From: Micavibrio sp.
Lineage (GTDB): Bacteria > Pseudomonadota > Alphaproteobacteria > Micavibrionales > Micavibrionaceae
DNA: 6,507 nucleotides
Reading direction: 5' to 3'
NCBI GenBank assembly: GCA_027051315.1
Contig: JALTZE010000025.1
Coordinates: 1 to 6,507, forward strand
The position numbers and the translations under genes were made by a program. The notes beneath the pieces are model-generated. The model was given only the letters and a program-made list of their open reading frames with translations. It searched no databases and had not been told where the DNA came from. Numbering within the stretch: position 1 is the first letter of the stretch; each line of letters opens with the position of its first letter. Shown here piece after piece: positions 1-6,354 of the stretch.

Positions 1-76
1 GCTTAATTTACCACCAGAAAAATATGAGATATGGAAAACTATATCTTTTACCTTTGACCCCAGAGATGTGTTGTAG
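1..76 (+). CDS. tolA: TolA C-terminal end (partial, cut by the window edge)
   Basis: From base 2 an open frame runs 24 codons to a TAG at 74-76. It reads [12 protein letters not shown], continues with [12 protein letters not shown], and then stops. The KYExWK...F.FDPxxxL ending is what I know from the C-terminal domain of alphaproteobacterial TolA, the inner-membrane protein that spans the periplasm and couples TolQR energy to TolB/Pal. The frame ends 2 bases before the tolB start, as expected in a tolQRAB operon. Base 1 is the last base of the preceding codon. Only the tail is visible, so the family call rests on this short motif plus the position before tolB. Confidence 0.75.
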   Translation, partial: LNLPPEKYEIWKTISFTFDPRDVL

Positions 77-78
77 TC

Positions 79-1401
79 ATGAAAAAATATTTATTTTTAT
101 TAGTCGCTTTAATTATTAGTTCTTCACCTAGCTATGCAGAGCTTTCTGCTATTACTGTTAATAAGCCGAATGTAGAGCCTTTGAGAATCGCTATCACCAA
201 TTTTTATGCGGAAGATATGGAGGATAGAAAATTGGGGCAAAAAATGGCTGGTATTATTTCTTCCAATCTTGAAAATTCTGGGTTATTTGCTCCTTTGAAT
301 CCTCGTTCTTTTATCCAAGATGATGAATCTCTTGCAAAATATGGCCCCAGATTTTCAGAGTGGCGCGCTATAAATTCTCAGGCACTGGTTTCTGGAGTGA
401 TTAAAAAAACTGATGATGGACGTACTCGAGTTGAATTTAGATTATGGGATAGTTTTGGTGAAAGGCAGCTTTTAGGAATTGCTTATATGACTAATCCTTC
501 AAATTGGCGCAGGATTGCTCATGTTATTTCAGATGATATTTATTCAAGGCTTACGGGTGAAGATGGTTATTTTGACTCAAGAATTGTCTATATATCTGAA
601 AGTGGTTCACCGCTACATAGGGTAAAAAGATTGGCAATAATGGACCAAGATGGTCATAACCATAAATATCTTACAGATGGGAGTAATCTTGTTCTAACGC
701 CGAGATTTTCTCCTACTGAGCAGGTTATTACTTATGTTTCTTATGTTAATAAAAAGCCGAGAGTTTATATTTATAATATCGACACAGGAAAGCAGAAAAT
801 TTTGGGAGATTTTCCTGGAATGACTTTTGCGCCTAGATTCTCTCCTGATGGTAAGAAAGTTATCATGTCTTTGGCAAAAAATGGAAATAGTGATATTTAT
901 ACTATGGATTTAAAAAACAATAAACTTAAGCGACTTACTGATAATTTGGCTATTGATACTAGTCCTTCATATTCTCCTGATAATAAGAAAATTGCTTTTG
1001 AATCTGATAGAGGCGGGACGCAGCAAATTTATATTATGGATTCAGATGGTGATAATCAGCATCGTATTACTTTTAATAAAGGTAGATATGGTAATCCTGT
1101 GTGGTCACCCAGAGGAGATTTAATTGCTTTTACCAAGATACTTAAAGGTAAATTTTATATAGGAGTAATTAGACCTGATGGTTCTGGTGAAAGGCTTATC
1201 ACTAGTGCATATCATGTGGAAGGACCTAGTTGGTCACCAAATGGCAGGGTTTTGACTTATTTTAAGGAAAACCCAACAGGTCCCAAGGGCGAAGGTCGTT
1301 CATCAAAAATCTATACTATTGATATAACGGGATATAATGAAAAAATATTGGTAACACCTAAGGATGGTTCTGACCCTGCATGGTCACCATTAAATGAATA
1401 A
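79..1401 (+). CDS. tolB: Tol-Pal system periplasmic protein TolB
   Basis: This is a complete 440-residue TolB, the usual length. TolB is a periplasmic protein that binds Pal and, through its N-terminus, TolA, and works in outer-membrane constriction during division and in envelope integrity. Residues 1-20 are a Sec signal peptide: MKK, a hydrophobic core, then SYA with likely cleavage before Glu21. Residues ~30-160 are the TolB N-terminal alpha/beta domain (PLRIAITNF, then GLF at 68-70). Residues ~165-440 are a six-bladed propeller, with the repeated PxxSPxxx hallmark near 208, 252, 296, 340, 384 and 433, roughly 44 residues apart. The ATG lies 2 bases after the tolA stop and has no clear Shine-Dalgarno sequence, suggesting translational coupling. 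Unlike the usual order, no pal follows: a tRNA and a convergent operon come next. Confidence 0.97.
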   Translation: MKKYLFLLVALIISSSPSYAELSAITVNKPNVEPLRIAITNFYAEDMEDRKLGQKMAGIISSNLENSGLFAPLNPRSFIQDDESLAKYGPRFSEWRAINSQALVSGVIKKTDDGRTRVEFRLWDSFGERQLLGIAYMTNPSNWRRIAHVISDDIYSRLTGEDGYFDSRIVYISESGSPLHRVKRLAIMDQDGHNHKYLTDGSNLVLTPRFSPTEQVITYVSYVNKKPRVYIYNIDTGKQKILGDFPGMTFAPRFSPDGKKVIMSLAKNGNSDIYTMDLKNNKLKRLTDNLAIDTSPSYSPDNKKIAFESDRGGTQQIYIMDSDGDNQHRITFNKGRYGNPVWSPRGDLIAFTKILKGKFYIGVIRPDGSGERLITSAYHVEGPSWSPNGRVLTYFKENPTGPKGEGRSSKIYTIDITGYNEKILVTPKDGSDPAWSPLNE

Positions 1402-1405
1402 TGGT
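1386..1405 (+). other. Small inverted repeat across the tolB stop codon
   Basis: ACCATTA (1386-1392) and TAATGGT (1399-1405) are perfect 7-bp inverted copies around a 6-base loop, with the tolB TAA in the right arm. The stem has only two G/C pairs and no T-run follows directly; the nearest T6 is at 1429-1434. It could mark or protect the 3' end of the tol mRNA, but in DNA this AT-rich it may be chance. It is not called a terminator. Confidence 0.25.
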
Positions 1406-1416
1406 AATATAATAAT

Positions 1417-1422
1417 TATAAT
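1417..1422 (+). promoter_or_regulatory. Possible -10 box for tRNA-Thr
   Basis: A perfect TATAAT lies 25 bases before the mature tRNA 5' end, a plausible place for the -10 element of a tRNA promoter, giving a leader of about 18 bases. No good -35 is visible: the six bases at 1394-1399 (17-base spacing) match TTGACA at only three positions. TATAAT also occurs at 1528-1533 and 1545-1550 inside the downstream repeat, so the match is weak evidence in such AT-rich DNA. Confidence 0.4.
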
Positions 1423-1447
1423 ATGGAGTTTTTTCACTGTGTCTGTT

Positions 1448-1524
1448 GCCGTTGTAGCTCAGTTTGGTAGAGCAGTCGCTTCGTAAGCGATTGGTCGTAG
1501 GTTCGAATCCTATCAACGGCACCA
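1448..1524 (+). tRNA. tRNA-Thr (anticodon CGU)
   Basis: A full cloverleaf can be folded by eye. The acceptor stem is GCCGTTG (1448-1454) with CAACGGC (1514-1520). The D arm is GCTC/GAGC with a loop containing GG. The anticodon stem is GTCGC (1475-1479) with GCGAT (1487-1491), with one G-U pair. The anticodon loop is TTCGTAA with CGT at 1482-1484, which reads ACG threonine codons. The variable loop is TGGTC, and the T arm is GTAGG/CCTAT around TTCGAAT. The discriminator A is at 1521 and CCA is encoded at 1522-1524. Invariant T8, A14, GG in the D loop, T33 and TTC in the T loop are all present. ACG is a rare codon in AT-rich genomes, so this is probably an accessory threonine isoacceptor. Confidence 0.97.
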
Positions 1525-1553
1525 TATTATAATAAACACCATATTATAATAAA
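1520..1553. repeat. 17-bp perfect tandem repeat starting in the tRNA 3' end
   Basis: CACCATATTATAATAAA occurs at 1520-1536 and again, directly abutting and without mismatch, at 1537-1553. The first copy begins with the last acceptor-stem base and CCA of the tRNA. Its inner 12 bases, CCATATTATAAT, also occur inverted before the tRNA at 1415-1426 (ATTATAATATGG), so the tRNA is bracketed by inverted copies. Replication slippage is the simplest origin for the tandem copy. The inverted pair might fold the precursor ends together, but this is speculation. Confidence 0.8.
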
Positions 1554-1688
1554 TAGAATAGGTAACAATCTATTATTGCTGAATAATATAAATTTCACCA
1601 TATCTTTGATGTGATAATGTATATTATGGAAAATAGGATTAGATTTAAGAAAGGTCTGGATTTAGATTGATGTTACTTTGTTATTTTT

Positions 1689-2474
1689 TTAAAGATTTAT
1701 AATTAAGCCATCATATGCAGGTTCAAATCCTTCTGGAAGCTCGTTGGTCAATTTCTTATAATCCATACGTGTTGATAAATCAGTAACGATAACTCTTTTT
1801 GCTCCTATAATTTCGTTATATTTTATTAGCTGTTTTATAGTGCAATGAACAAATATTTCATCGTCCCAATATCCTGCGCCATCTGCTATCCAAGTATTTA
1901 TTCCTTTTAAGCAATTAAGAGAAAATTCATCAAGGCTGGCAAAATCTGTACTATATGCAATATCACCAACACGTACACCTATTGATTTGCATGATAAGTG
2001 GTCTTGGATAAATGGTGTTATGCTAATTCCTTGAATATTTTGTTCGTATCCAAAATGCTTATTAGTCCATATATTTGGTTCTACAATGGCCTTATAAAAG
2101 CCATCTAGGCTTTCTTTGAAACAATATGGAAATCTTTCTGAGAGATTTTCTATAGTATCTAAATCACTATAAATGGGAATTGCTTTTTTACTTTCTCTGA
2201 AAAAAGGTCTTAAATCGTCGATACCGTGACAGTGGTCACCGTGATAATGGGAATATATAACTGCATCGATATGATTGATATTATACTCAAGTGTTTGAGC
2301 TCTAAAATCTGCTCCTGTATCTATCACTATGTTTTTATTATCTTTTTTGATTAAAATACTTGCTCTTTTTCTGATGTTTTTAGGTTCTTTGGGGTTGCAT
2401 TGCCCCCAAATATTCCCAGCGGCAGGAACACCCATTGAATTACCACATCCTAAAATTTTTATATAATTGCTCAT
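1689..2474 (-). CDS. MBL-fold metallohydrolase, PhnP-like
   Basis: This 261-residue cytosolic protein belongs to the metallo-beta-lactamase fold, in the group related to PhnP (a cyclic phosphate phosphodiesterase) that often follows tatD in Alphaproteobacteria. The N-terminal GCGNSMGVPAAG (9-20) is typical of this group. Metal-binding motifs are H76-x-H78-x-D80-H81 (SHYHGDHCHG), H159 in QDHL, and D177 in YSTDFAS. The C-terminal EPAYDGL ending also fits. A position near 234 where I expect histidine (relatives read TNxHxDxDY) is serine here (TDLSTRMDY). The start is supported by an ATGA overlap with the tatD stop and an AAAAGG sequence (2485-2490) 10 bases upstream. The substrate cannot be told; the PhnP name should not be transferred as a phosphonate function, since no phn genes are nearby. 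Confidence 0.9.
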   Translation of the reverse strand: MSNYIKILGCGNSMGVPAAGNIWGQCNPKEPKNIRKRASILIKKDNKNIVIDTGADFRAQTLEYNINHIDAVIYSHYHGDHCHGIDDLRPFFRESKKAIPIYSDLDTIENLSERFPYCFKESLDGFYKAIVEPNIWTNKHFGYEQNIQGISITPFIQDHLSCKSIGVRVGDIAYSTDFASLDEFSLNCLKGINTWIADGAGYWDDEIFVHCTIKQLIKYNEIIGAKRVIVTDLSTRMDYKKLTNELPEGFEPAYDGLIINL

Positions 2475-3271
2475 TTAAGTTTTGCCTTTTTAAATAAGCT
2501 AAAAAAATTATCAGAAGTATGTTTTGCAAAATCATTTAAAGCCATATCGTGAAGTGATGCTAGGATTTCTCCGGTATGAACCATTAATGCAGGTTCACAT
2601 ATGCGCCCGCGATGCGGTTCAGGTGCAAGAAAAGGTGCATCTGTTTCCGTTAAAATTCTATCAATTGGTATGTCTTTTGCTATATCACGCAGTTCTTGGG
2701 ATTTTTTAAATGTAACTATTCCAGAAAAAGATATGTAAAAACCAAAATCAAGAGCTTCTTCTGCTAATTTTCTATCGGAGCTGAAACAATGCATTACTCC
2801 ACTAAGAGAAGTACCTGCCCCCTCTTCCCTAATTATTTCCATAGTATCATCTTCTGCATCACGTGAATGCACAATCAAAGGTAATCCTGTTTCTAGGCAT
2901 ACTCTTATATGTTTTCTGAAGCTTTCTTTTTGGTCATCAATGCTTGAATTTTTATAAAAATAATCTAGACCAGTTTCTCCGATTGCGATGACTTTATTAC
3001 TAGAAGAAGTAAGATTTACTATATCTTTTACCGAATATGCTTTTTCTTCTTTTGCTCCTGCATCATGTGGATGAGTGCCAATTGAACACCAGACATTATC
3101 AAAACTTTCTGCTATGTTTTTGATTTCTTCGAATTCATCAGATATTCTGCAATTAACGGAGAGCATACCATCTATACCCGCAGCATTTGCACGAGCAATT
3201 ATGTCTTTGATATTACTATCATTTTCTTTAATTTTTACGTGATTGAGATGACAATGTGAATCAATCCACAT
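2471..3271 (-). CDS. tatD: TatD family metal-dependent hydrolase (DNase)
   Basis: This is a 266-residue TatD-type protein, a TIM-barrel phosphohydrolase whose characterised members are metal-dependent DNases; this clade is often called YcfH/TatD. With the start chosen here the metal ligands are all present: D4-S-H6-C-H8 at the N-terminus (WIDSHCHLN), E99 in IGETGLDY, H135 in LIVHSRDA, H161 in VMHCFSSD, and D211 in TETDAPFLAPEPHRG. The frame is open to 3319, but the first 16 residues (beginning MEYFQELNQIKRK) overlap metG and precede the conserved MWIDSHCH start. The ATG at 3271, one base after the metG stop, is therefore preferred. The stop overlaps the next gene by 4 bases (ATGA). Position in a housekeeping run with holB and metG is typical. 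Length is normal. Confidence 0.95.
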   Translation of the reverse strand: MWIDSHCHLNHVKIKENDSNIKDIIARANAAGIDGMLSVNCRISDEFEEIKNIAESFDNVWCSIGTHPHDAGAKEEKAYSVKDIVNLTSSSNKVIAIGETGLDYFYKNSSIDDQKESFRKHIRVCLETGLPLIVHSRDAEDDTMEIIREEGAGTSLSGVMHCFSSDRKLAEEALDFGFYISFSGIVTFKKSQELRDIAKDIPIDRILTETDAPFLAPEPHRGRICEPALMVHTGEILASLHDMALNDFAKHTSDNFFSLFKKAKLK

Positions 3272-3272
3272 A

Positions 3273-4823
3273 TTATGCTGCTTTCTCTTTATCTGGTTCA
3301 ATTCTTGGAAATATTCCAATAGGTTTTTCTATTTTAACTCCTGATTTAATCATATTTTCGATAAATTCAAAGCTTCTTTCATTTTCAGGAACTTTAAGCT
3401 GATTAAGCATTTTATTCATCGAATCTGGCATAAAAGGTGAAAGAATAATAGCAAGTCTTCGAACAGTATCACTTATAACGTACAGGACAACCCCCATACG
3501 TACAGTATCAGTTTTCTTTAAATTCCATGGTGCTTGTTCATCAATATATGCATTGGCTTCACCAATAATTTTCCAAATTTGCTCTAATGCTTTGTGAAAG
3601 CGTTGTTGTTCAATTTCTTTTCTAACAAAATTTAGTAAATCTTCCCCTGCACTATTGAGAAGTTTTTTATCTTCTACTGTTAATTCATCAATTTCAGGAT
3701 ATATACCATCAAGATTTTTAAATATCATTGAAAGTGTACGTTGAGCCAAGTTACCAAGTCCATTTGATAACTCACCATTAATTCTTGATATTGCTTGTTG
3801 GTGTGAAAAATCACCATCATTGCCAAATGGAACTTCTCTTAACATAAAATATCTTGAGCCATCAACGCCATATTTATCAATAAGAACGTCAGGAGAGATT
3901 ACATTGCCCAAAGATTTTGACATTTTTTGTCCTTCTGAAGTCCACCAGCCATGCGCAAATATACGTTTTGGTGGCTCAATATCGGCAGCCATTAAAAAAG
4001 CAGGCCAATATACGGCATGAAATCTTAAAATATCTTTTCCAACCATATGAAGGTCAGCAGGCCAGTATTTTTTAAATTCATCACATTTGGTATCGGGATA
4101 GCCAATTGCGGTAAGATAGTTAGTCAATGCATCAATCCATACATACATAATATGTTTATCATTTTCAGGTACAGCAACGCCCCAATCAAATGTAGTTCGT
4201 GAAATTGAAAGGTCGTTAAGCCCTCCTTTTACGAAACTTATAACTTCATTCCGGCGCGAATTAGGTGCAATGAACTCAGGATGAGACTCATATAGTTCCA
4301 AAAGCTTATCTTGCCATTTTGATAATTTGAAAAAGTAGCTTTCTTCTTCAACCCATTCACATTCTGCTCCGCTAGGTGCAATCATTTTTCCATCTTCTGA
4401 TTTTTCTAGCTCATCTTCGCTGTAATATGCTTCATCACGAACAGCATACCAACCTGAATAGCTATCAAGATATATTTCTCCATTTTCTAGAAGCTTATTC
4501 CATAAGGCCTGAGCTGCTTTTTTATGTCTTGTTTGAGTTGTTCTGATAAAATCATCATTAGATATATTCATTTTTTCTGAAAGATTCATGAAATTTTTTG
4601 ATACAATATCTGTAAATGACTGAGCATCTATTCCTTTTTTTTCTGCTGCTTGTTTAACTTTTAGACCATGTTCATCGGTGCCTGTGACGAATTTTACATC
4701 ATAACCATCAAGCCTTTTAAATCTTGCCATAACATCACATGCAACATCGGTATAAGTTGCACCAATATGAGGTTCACCATTAACATAGTATATCGGTGTT
4801 GTTATATAAAAATTCTTTTTCAT
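3273..4823 (-). CDS. metG: Methionyl-tRNA synthetase
   Basis: This 516-residue class I aminoacyl-tRNA synthetase charges tRNA-Met with methionine in the cytosol. Seen in order: TPIYYVNGEPHIGATYTD (9-26) containing the HIGH-type motif, GTDEHG (48-53), GWYAVRDEAYY (124-134), YVWIDAL (227-233), VGKDILRFH (261-269), KMSKS (300-304) and the helical anticodon-binding domain (~370-510). The connective domain has no CxxC pairs, so it is the zinc-less type common in Alphaproteobacteria. The protein ends without the C-terminal tRNA-binding (EMAP/Trbp111-like) domain of the longer E. coli form. The HIGH motif reads HIGA (19-22), losing its second histidine. The start is 3 bases after the holB stop with only a weak upstream GAG, suggesting coupling. 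The stop is one base before the preferred tatD start. Confidence 0.97.
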   Translation of the reverse strand: MKKNFYITTPIYYVNGEPHIGATYTDVACDVMARFKRLDGYDVKFVTGTDEHGLKVKQAAEKKGIDAQSFTDIVSKNFMNLSEKMNISNDDFIRTTQTRHKKAAQALWNKLLENGEIYLDSYSGWYAVRDEAYYSEDELEKSEDGKMIAPSGAECEWVEEESYFFKLSKWQDKLLELYESHPEFIAPNSRRNEVISFVKGGLNDLSISRTTFDWGVAVPENDKHIMYVWIDALTNYLTAIGYPDTKCDEFKKYWPADLHMVGKDILRFHAVYWPAFLMAADIEPPKRIFAHGWWTSEGQKMSKSLGNVISPDVLIDKYGVDGSRYFMLREVPFGNDGDFSHQQAISRINGELSNGLGNLAQRTLSMIFKNLDGIYPEIDELTVEDKKLLNSAGEDLLNFVRKEIEQQRFHKALEQIWKIIGEANAYIDEQAPWNLKKTDTVRMGVVLYVISDTVRRLAIILSPFMPDSMNKMLNQLKVPENERSFEFIENMIKSGVKIEKPIGIFPRIEPDKEKAA

Positions 4824-4826
4824 TCT

Positions 4827-5990
4827 TTATGCACTCTGCTTGTTTATATTGGAATAAAGCCAAAAAAATTCTAAAATTGCTTGTTTTTTATCAAGGTTAG
4901 CCTTGTCAAACTTTTCAAAATGTTCTTTCGCATTATCATGCAGATTAATCCATTCATGTAAAGGATATTTATCTATTAATGGGGCGTAAATATCTGATGT
5001 AAAGGGAGTGGACAAATTATATATTCCTGTAACTTTGATTTTTATAAAATTTTCTAAAAGCAATATTGATGTTTTTTTAAATATATCATAAGAGCGTAAT
5101 TGGGCTGAGCCTCCAATATTTTCTGCATAGTTATATATAGCAACCTTATCCATTTTTTCTGGATTTTCTATTAATTTTGAAAGTTTTATAATATAATCAA
5201 CTGATTTACTATCGGCAAAATCAATTGCATTTCCGATACTTCCATCACTAAGCCCAACTATTACGTCAATATCTTTTTCTGATAAATCACCATTGGAAAA
5301 TTCTGCATTTAAAAGCTGTTTTATAATTTTATCTTCAAGTTTGGGGAAGTTAATAATTCTACATCTTGACCTTATGGTGGATATAATATTTCCTATATTG
5401 TGACATACTAGAATAATTAGAGATTTTTCTGGTGGTTCTTCTAATATTTTTAGGATTGCATTTTGTGAGCTTCGTCCCATTTTATCAGCATCATCTATTA
5501 TAACTATTCGCCACCCTCCTTCTGAAGCTGTGAGTCTCATAAAAGGATTAATTTTTCTAACCTCTTCAACCTTGATAGTTGGCTCTTTTGTCCCTTTTTT
5601 TTCATCAAATTCCCTTTGTATGGTTAAAAGGTCAGGGTGTCCACCAGAGGCAACAAGCGTTGCTGCTTTGCTATCTGGAGGGATATTAAAATTTGTTGCT
5701 GGAATGTTTGTTTCTTCACCAAAAAGCCCTGCATTTTCCTTGTTGTTTTCTTCATTTAAAAGAAATTTAGCAATTCTAAATGCCATTGTTGATTTACCAA
5801 CTCCATAAGGACCAGAAAATATTATCGCATGAGGCAGTTTTCCTTTGTTGTGTAGTTCTAGAAGATGATTCTCAATATCATCATGTCCCAAACAAAATTT
5901 CATGGATTTGGGATTGGATATAACAAAATCTTCATCTGTATTTGTAGTGTTTTCTTCTATTTTATCACCAAACATATCAAATTCAGGCAT
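4827..5990 (-). CDS. holB: DNA polymerase III subunit delta'
   Basis: This 387-residue AAA+ clamp-loader subunit works with delta and tau/gamma to open the beta sliding clamp at the replication fork. A Walker A loop, GPYGVGKST, lies at 60-68 and a Walker B-like VIIDDADKM at 163-171. [10 protein letters not shown] (178-187) and the clamp-loader SRC motif (S208-R209-C210, in [12 protein letters not shown]) mark the family. GHPDLLTI (117-124) is typical of alphaproteobacterial delta'. The zinc-binding cysteine cluster of other clamp-loader subunits is not visible. The intact Walker A suggests nucleotide binding, unlike E. coli delta'. The start is supported by a good AAGGAG 10 bases upstream, and overlaps the end of the tmk remnant by 8 bases (ATGCCTGA). 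The tmk-holB pairing is widespread in bacteria. Confidence 0.95.
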   Translation of the reverse strand: MPEFDMFGDKIEENTTNTDEDFVISNPKSMKFCLGHDDIENHLLELHNKGKLPHAIIFSGPYGVGKSTMAFRIAKFLLNEENNKENAGLFGEETNIPATNFNIPPDSKAATLVASGGHPDLLTIQREFDEKKGTKEPTIKVEEVRKINPFMRLTASEGGWRIVIIDDADKMGRSSQNAILKILEEPPEKSLIILVCHNIGNIISTIRSRCRIINFPKLEDKIIKQLLNAEFSNGDLSEKDIDVIVGLSDGSIGNAIDFADSKSVDYIIKLSKLIENPEKMDKVAIYNYAENIGGSAQLRSYDIFKKTSILLLENFIKIKVTGIYNLSTPFTSDIYAPLIDKYPLHEWINLHDNAKEHFEKFDKANLDKKQAILEFFWLYSNINKQSA

Positions 5991-6000
5991 TTAAAAATTT

Positions 6001-6006
6001 CTCCTT
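6001..6006 (-). promoter_or_regulatory. Shine-Dalgarno sequence of holB
   Basis: The minus strand reads AAGGAG followed by ten bases and the holB ATG. It is the clearest ribosome binding site in the window, lies inside the tmk C-terminal codons, and supports the 5990 start over the in-frame Met at residue 6. Confidence 0.7.
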
Positions 6007-6213
6007 CATGATTGATATTAGTTTATTTGTGATATTATCTATTTTATCTGTCGCATCAATAACAAAGCATCTTTGAGGATTTTCTTTCGCTATAGTTAAA
6101 AATCCTTCACGTAATCTTTTGTGAAATGATAATTCGAGTTTTTCATATCTATCTTCGTTTTTTTCTTTAATATTGTCGGTATTCGTATTATGTTTAAGTG
6201 AGCGAGCAAGACC

Positions 6214-6231
6214 AATTTCTGGTGCAATGTC
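6214..6231 (-). other. Probable fusion junction, short shared motif
   Basis: On the minus strand these 18 bases encode DIAPEI (residues 40-45 of the fused frame). Both parent families carry a similar motif here: ABC exporters of this type read FDIAPEI or similar after the first helix, and thymidylate kinases read D-[ILV]-x-PE-[IV]-GLARS. The join therefore lies in or next to this stretch, and short sequence homology is a likely cause. The exact breakpoint cannot be fixed without the parent sequences. Confidence 0.6.
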
Positions 6232-6354
6232 AAATAATTTATTGATAACCGAACAAATGCTGGCAGCAATTATATTTTTGCGTAAACCTTTGGCGTATTT
6301 GAGTAAGCGAATTAAGGGTTTTTGCTGGTGTGTGGTTTTTTTATTCATTGTTGA

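Larger units (their letters stand above)
5983..6348 (-). pseudogene. tmk: In-frame fusion: ABC exporter N-terminus + thymidylate kinase C-terminus
   Basis: This 121-codon frame joins two unrelated families. Residues 1-45 ([14 protein letters not shown], then a hydrophobic stretch through [16 protein letters not shown]) look like the start and first membrane helix of an ABC exporter (fused permease/ATPase of ~600 residues). Residues ~43-121 match the C-terminal third of thymidylate kinase: PEIGLARS (43-50), [19 protein letters not shown] (65-83) and CFVIDAT (94-100). Thymidylate kinase makes dTDP from dTMP and is normally ~205-210 residues. Its P-loop and dTMP-binding half are missing here, so this copy cannot be active. 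tmk before holB is the expected order, so the right-hand part is the foreign piece. The TGA overlaps holB by 8 bases. The ATG lies 6 bases after the upstream stop, without a clear Shine-Dalgarno. Whether the fusion exists in a living cell is unknown. Confidence 0.8.

Noticed and set aside
1520..1553. Integration (att) site at the tRNA 3' end
   Set aside because: The duplicated tRNA part is only CACCA, the copies abut with nothing between them, and no integrase is present, so slippage is simpler.
1557..1578. Possible hairpin AATAG/CTATT as tRNA terminator
   Set aside because: The stem is 5 bp with one G-C pair and no T-run follows; indistinguishable from chance in AT-rich DNA.
1525..1688. Small RNA, riboswitch or CRISPR in the rest of the intergenic gap
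   Set aside because: No spaced repeats, no conserved riboswitch-like core and no coding frame with a start signal could be seen.
1680..1690. T-run near the end of the MBL hydrolase gene as a terminator
   Set aside because: No G/C-rich hairpin precedes it on the plus strand, and on the minus strand it reads as A-run, so it cannot be an intrinsic terminator for the hydrolase operon.
2524..2709. Plus-strand open frame of 61 codons opposite tatD
   Set aside because: It lies antisense within a well-supported gene, resembles no family I know and has no ribosome binding site; it is a coding shadow.
3820..4020. Plus-strand open frame opposite metG
   Set aside because: It is antisense to the conserved KMSKS region of metG and is explained by that gene's codon constraints.
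4668..4874. Plus-strand open frame opposite the metG start and holB end
   Set aside because: It runs antisense over the metG N-terminus with no family resemblance and no start signal; a shadow.
5530..5808. Plus-strand open frame of 92 codons opposite holB
   Set aside because: It is antisense to the Walker A/B region of holB and shows no protein features of its own.
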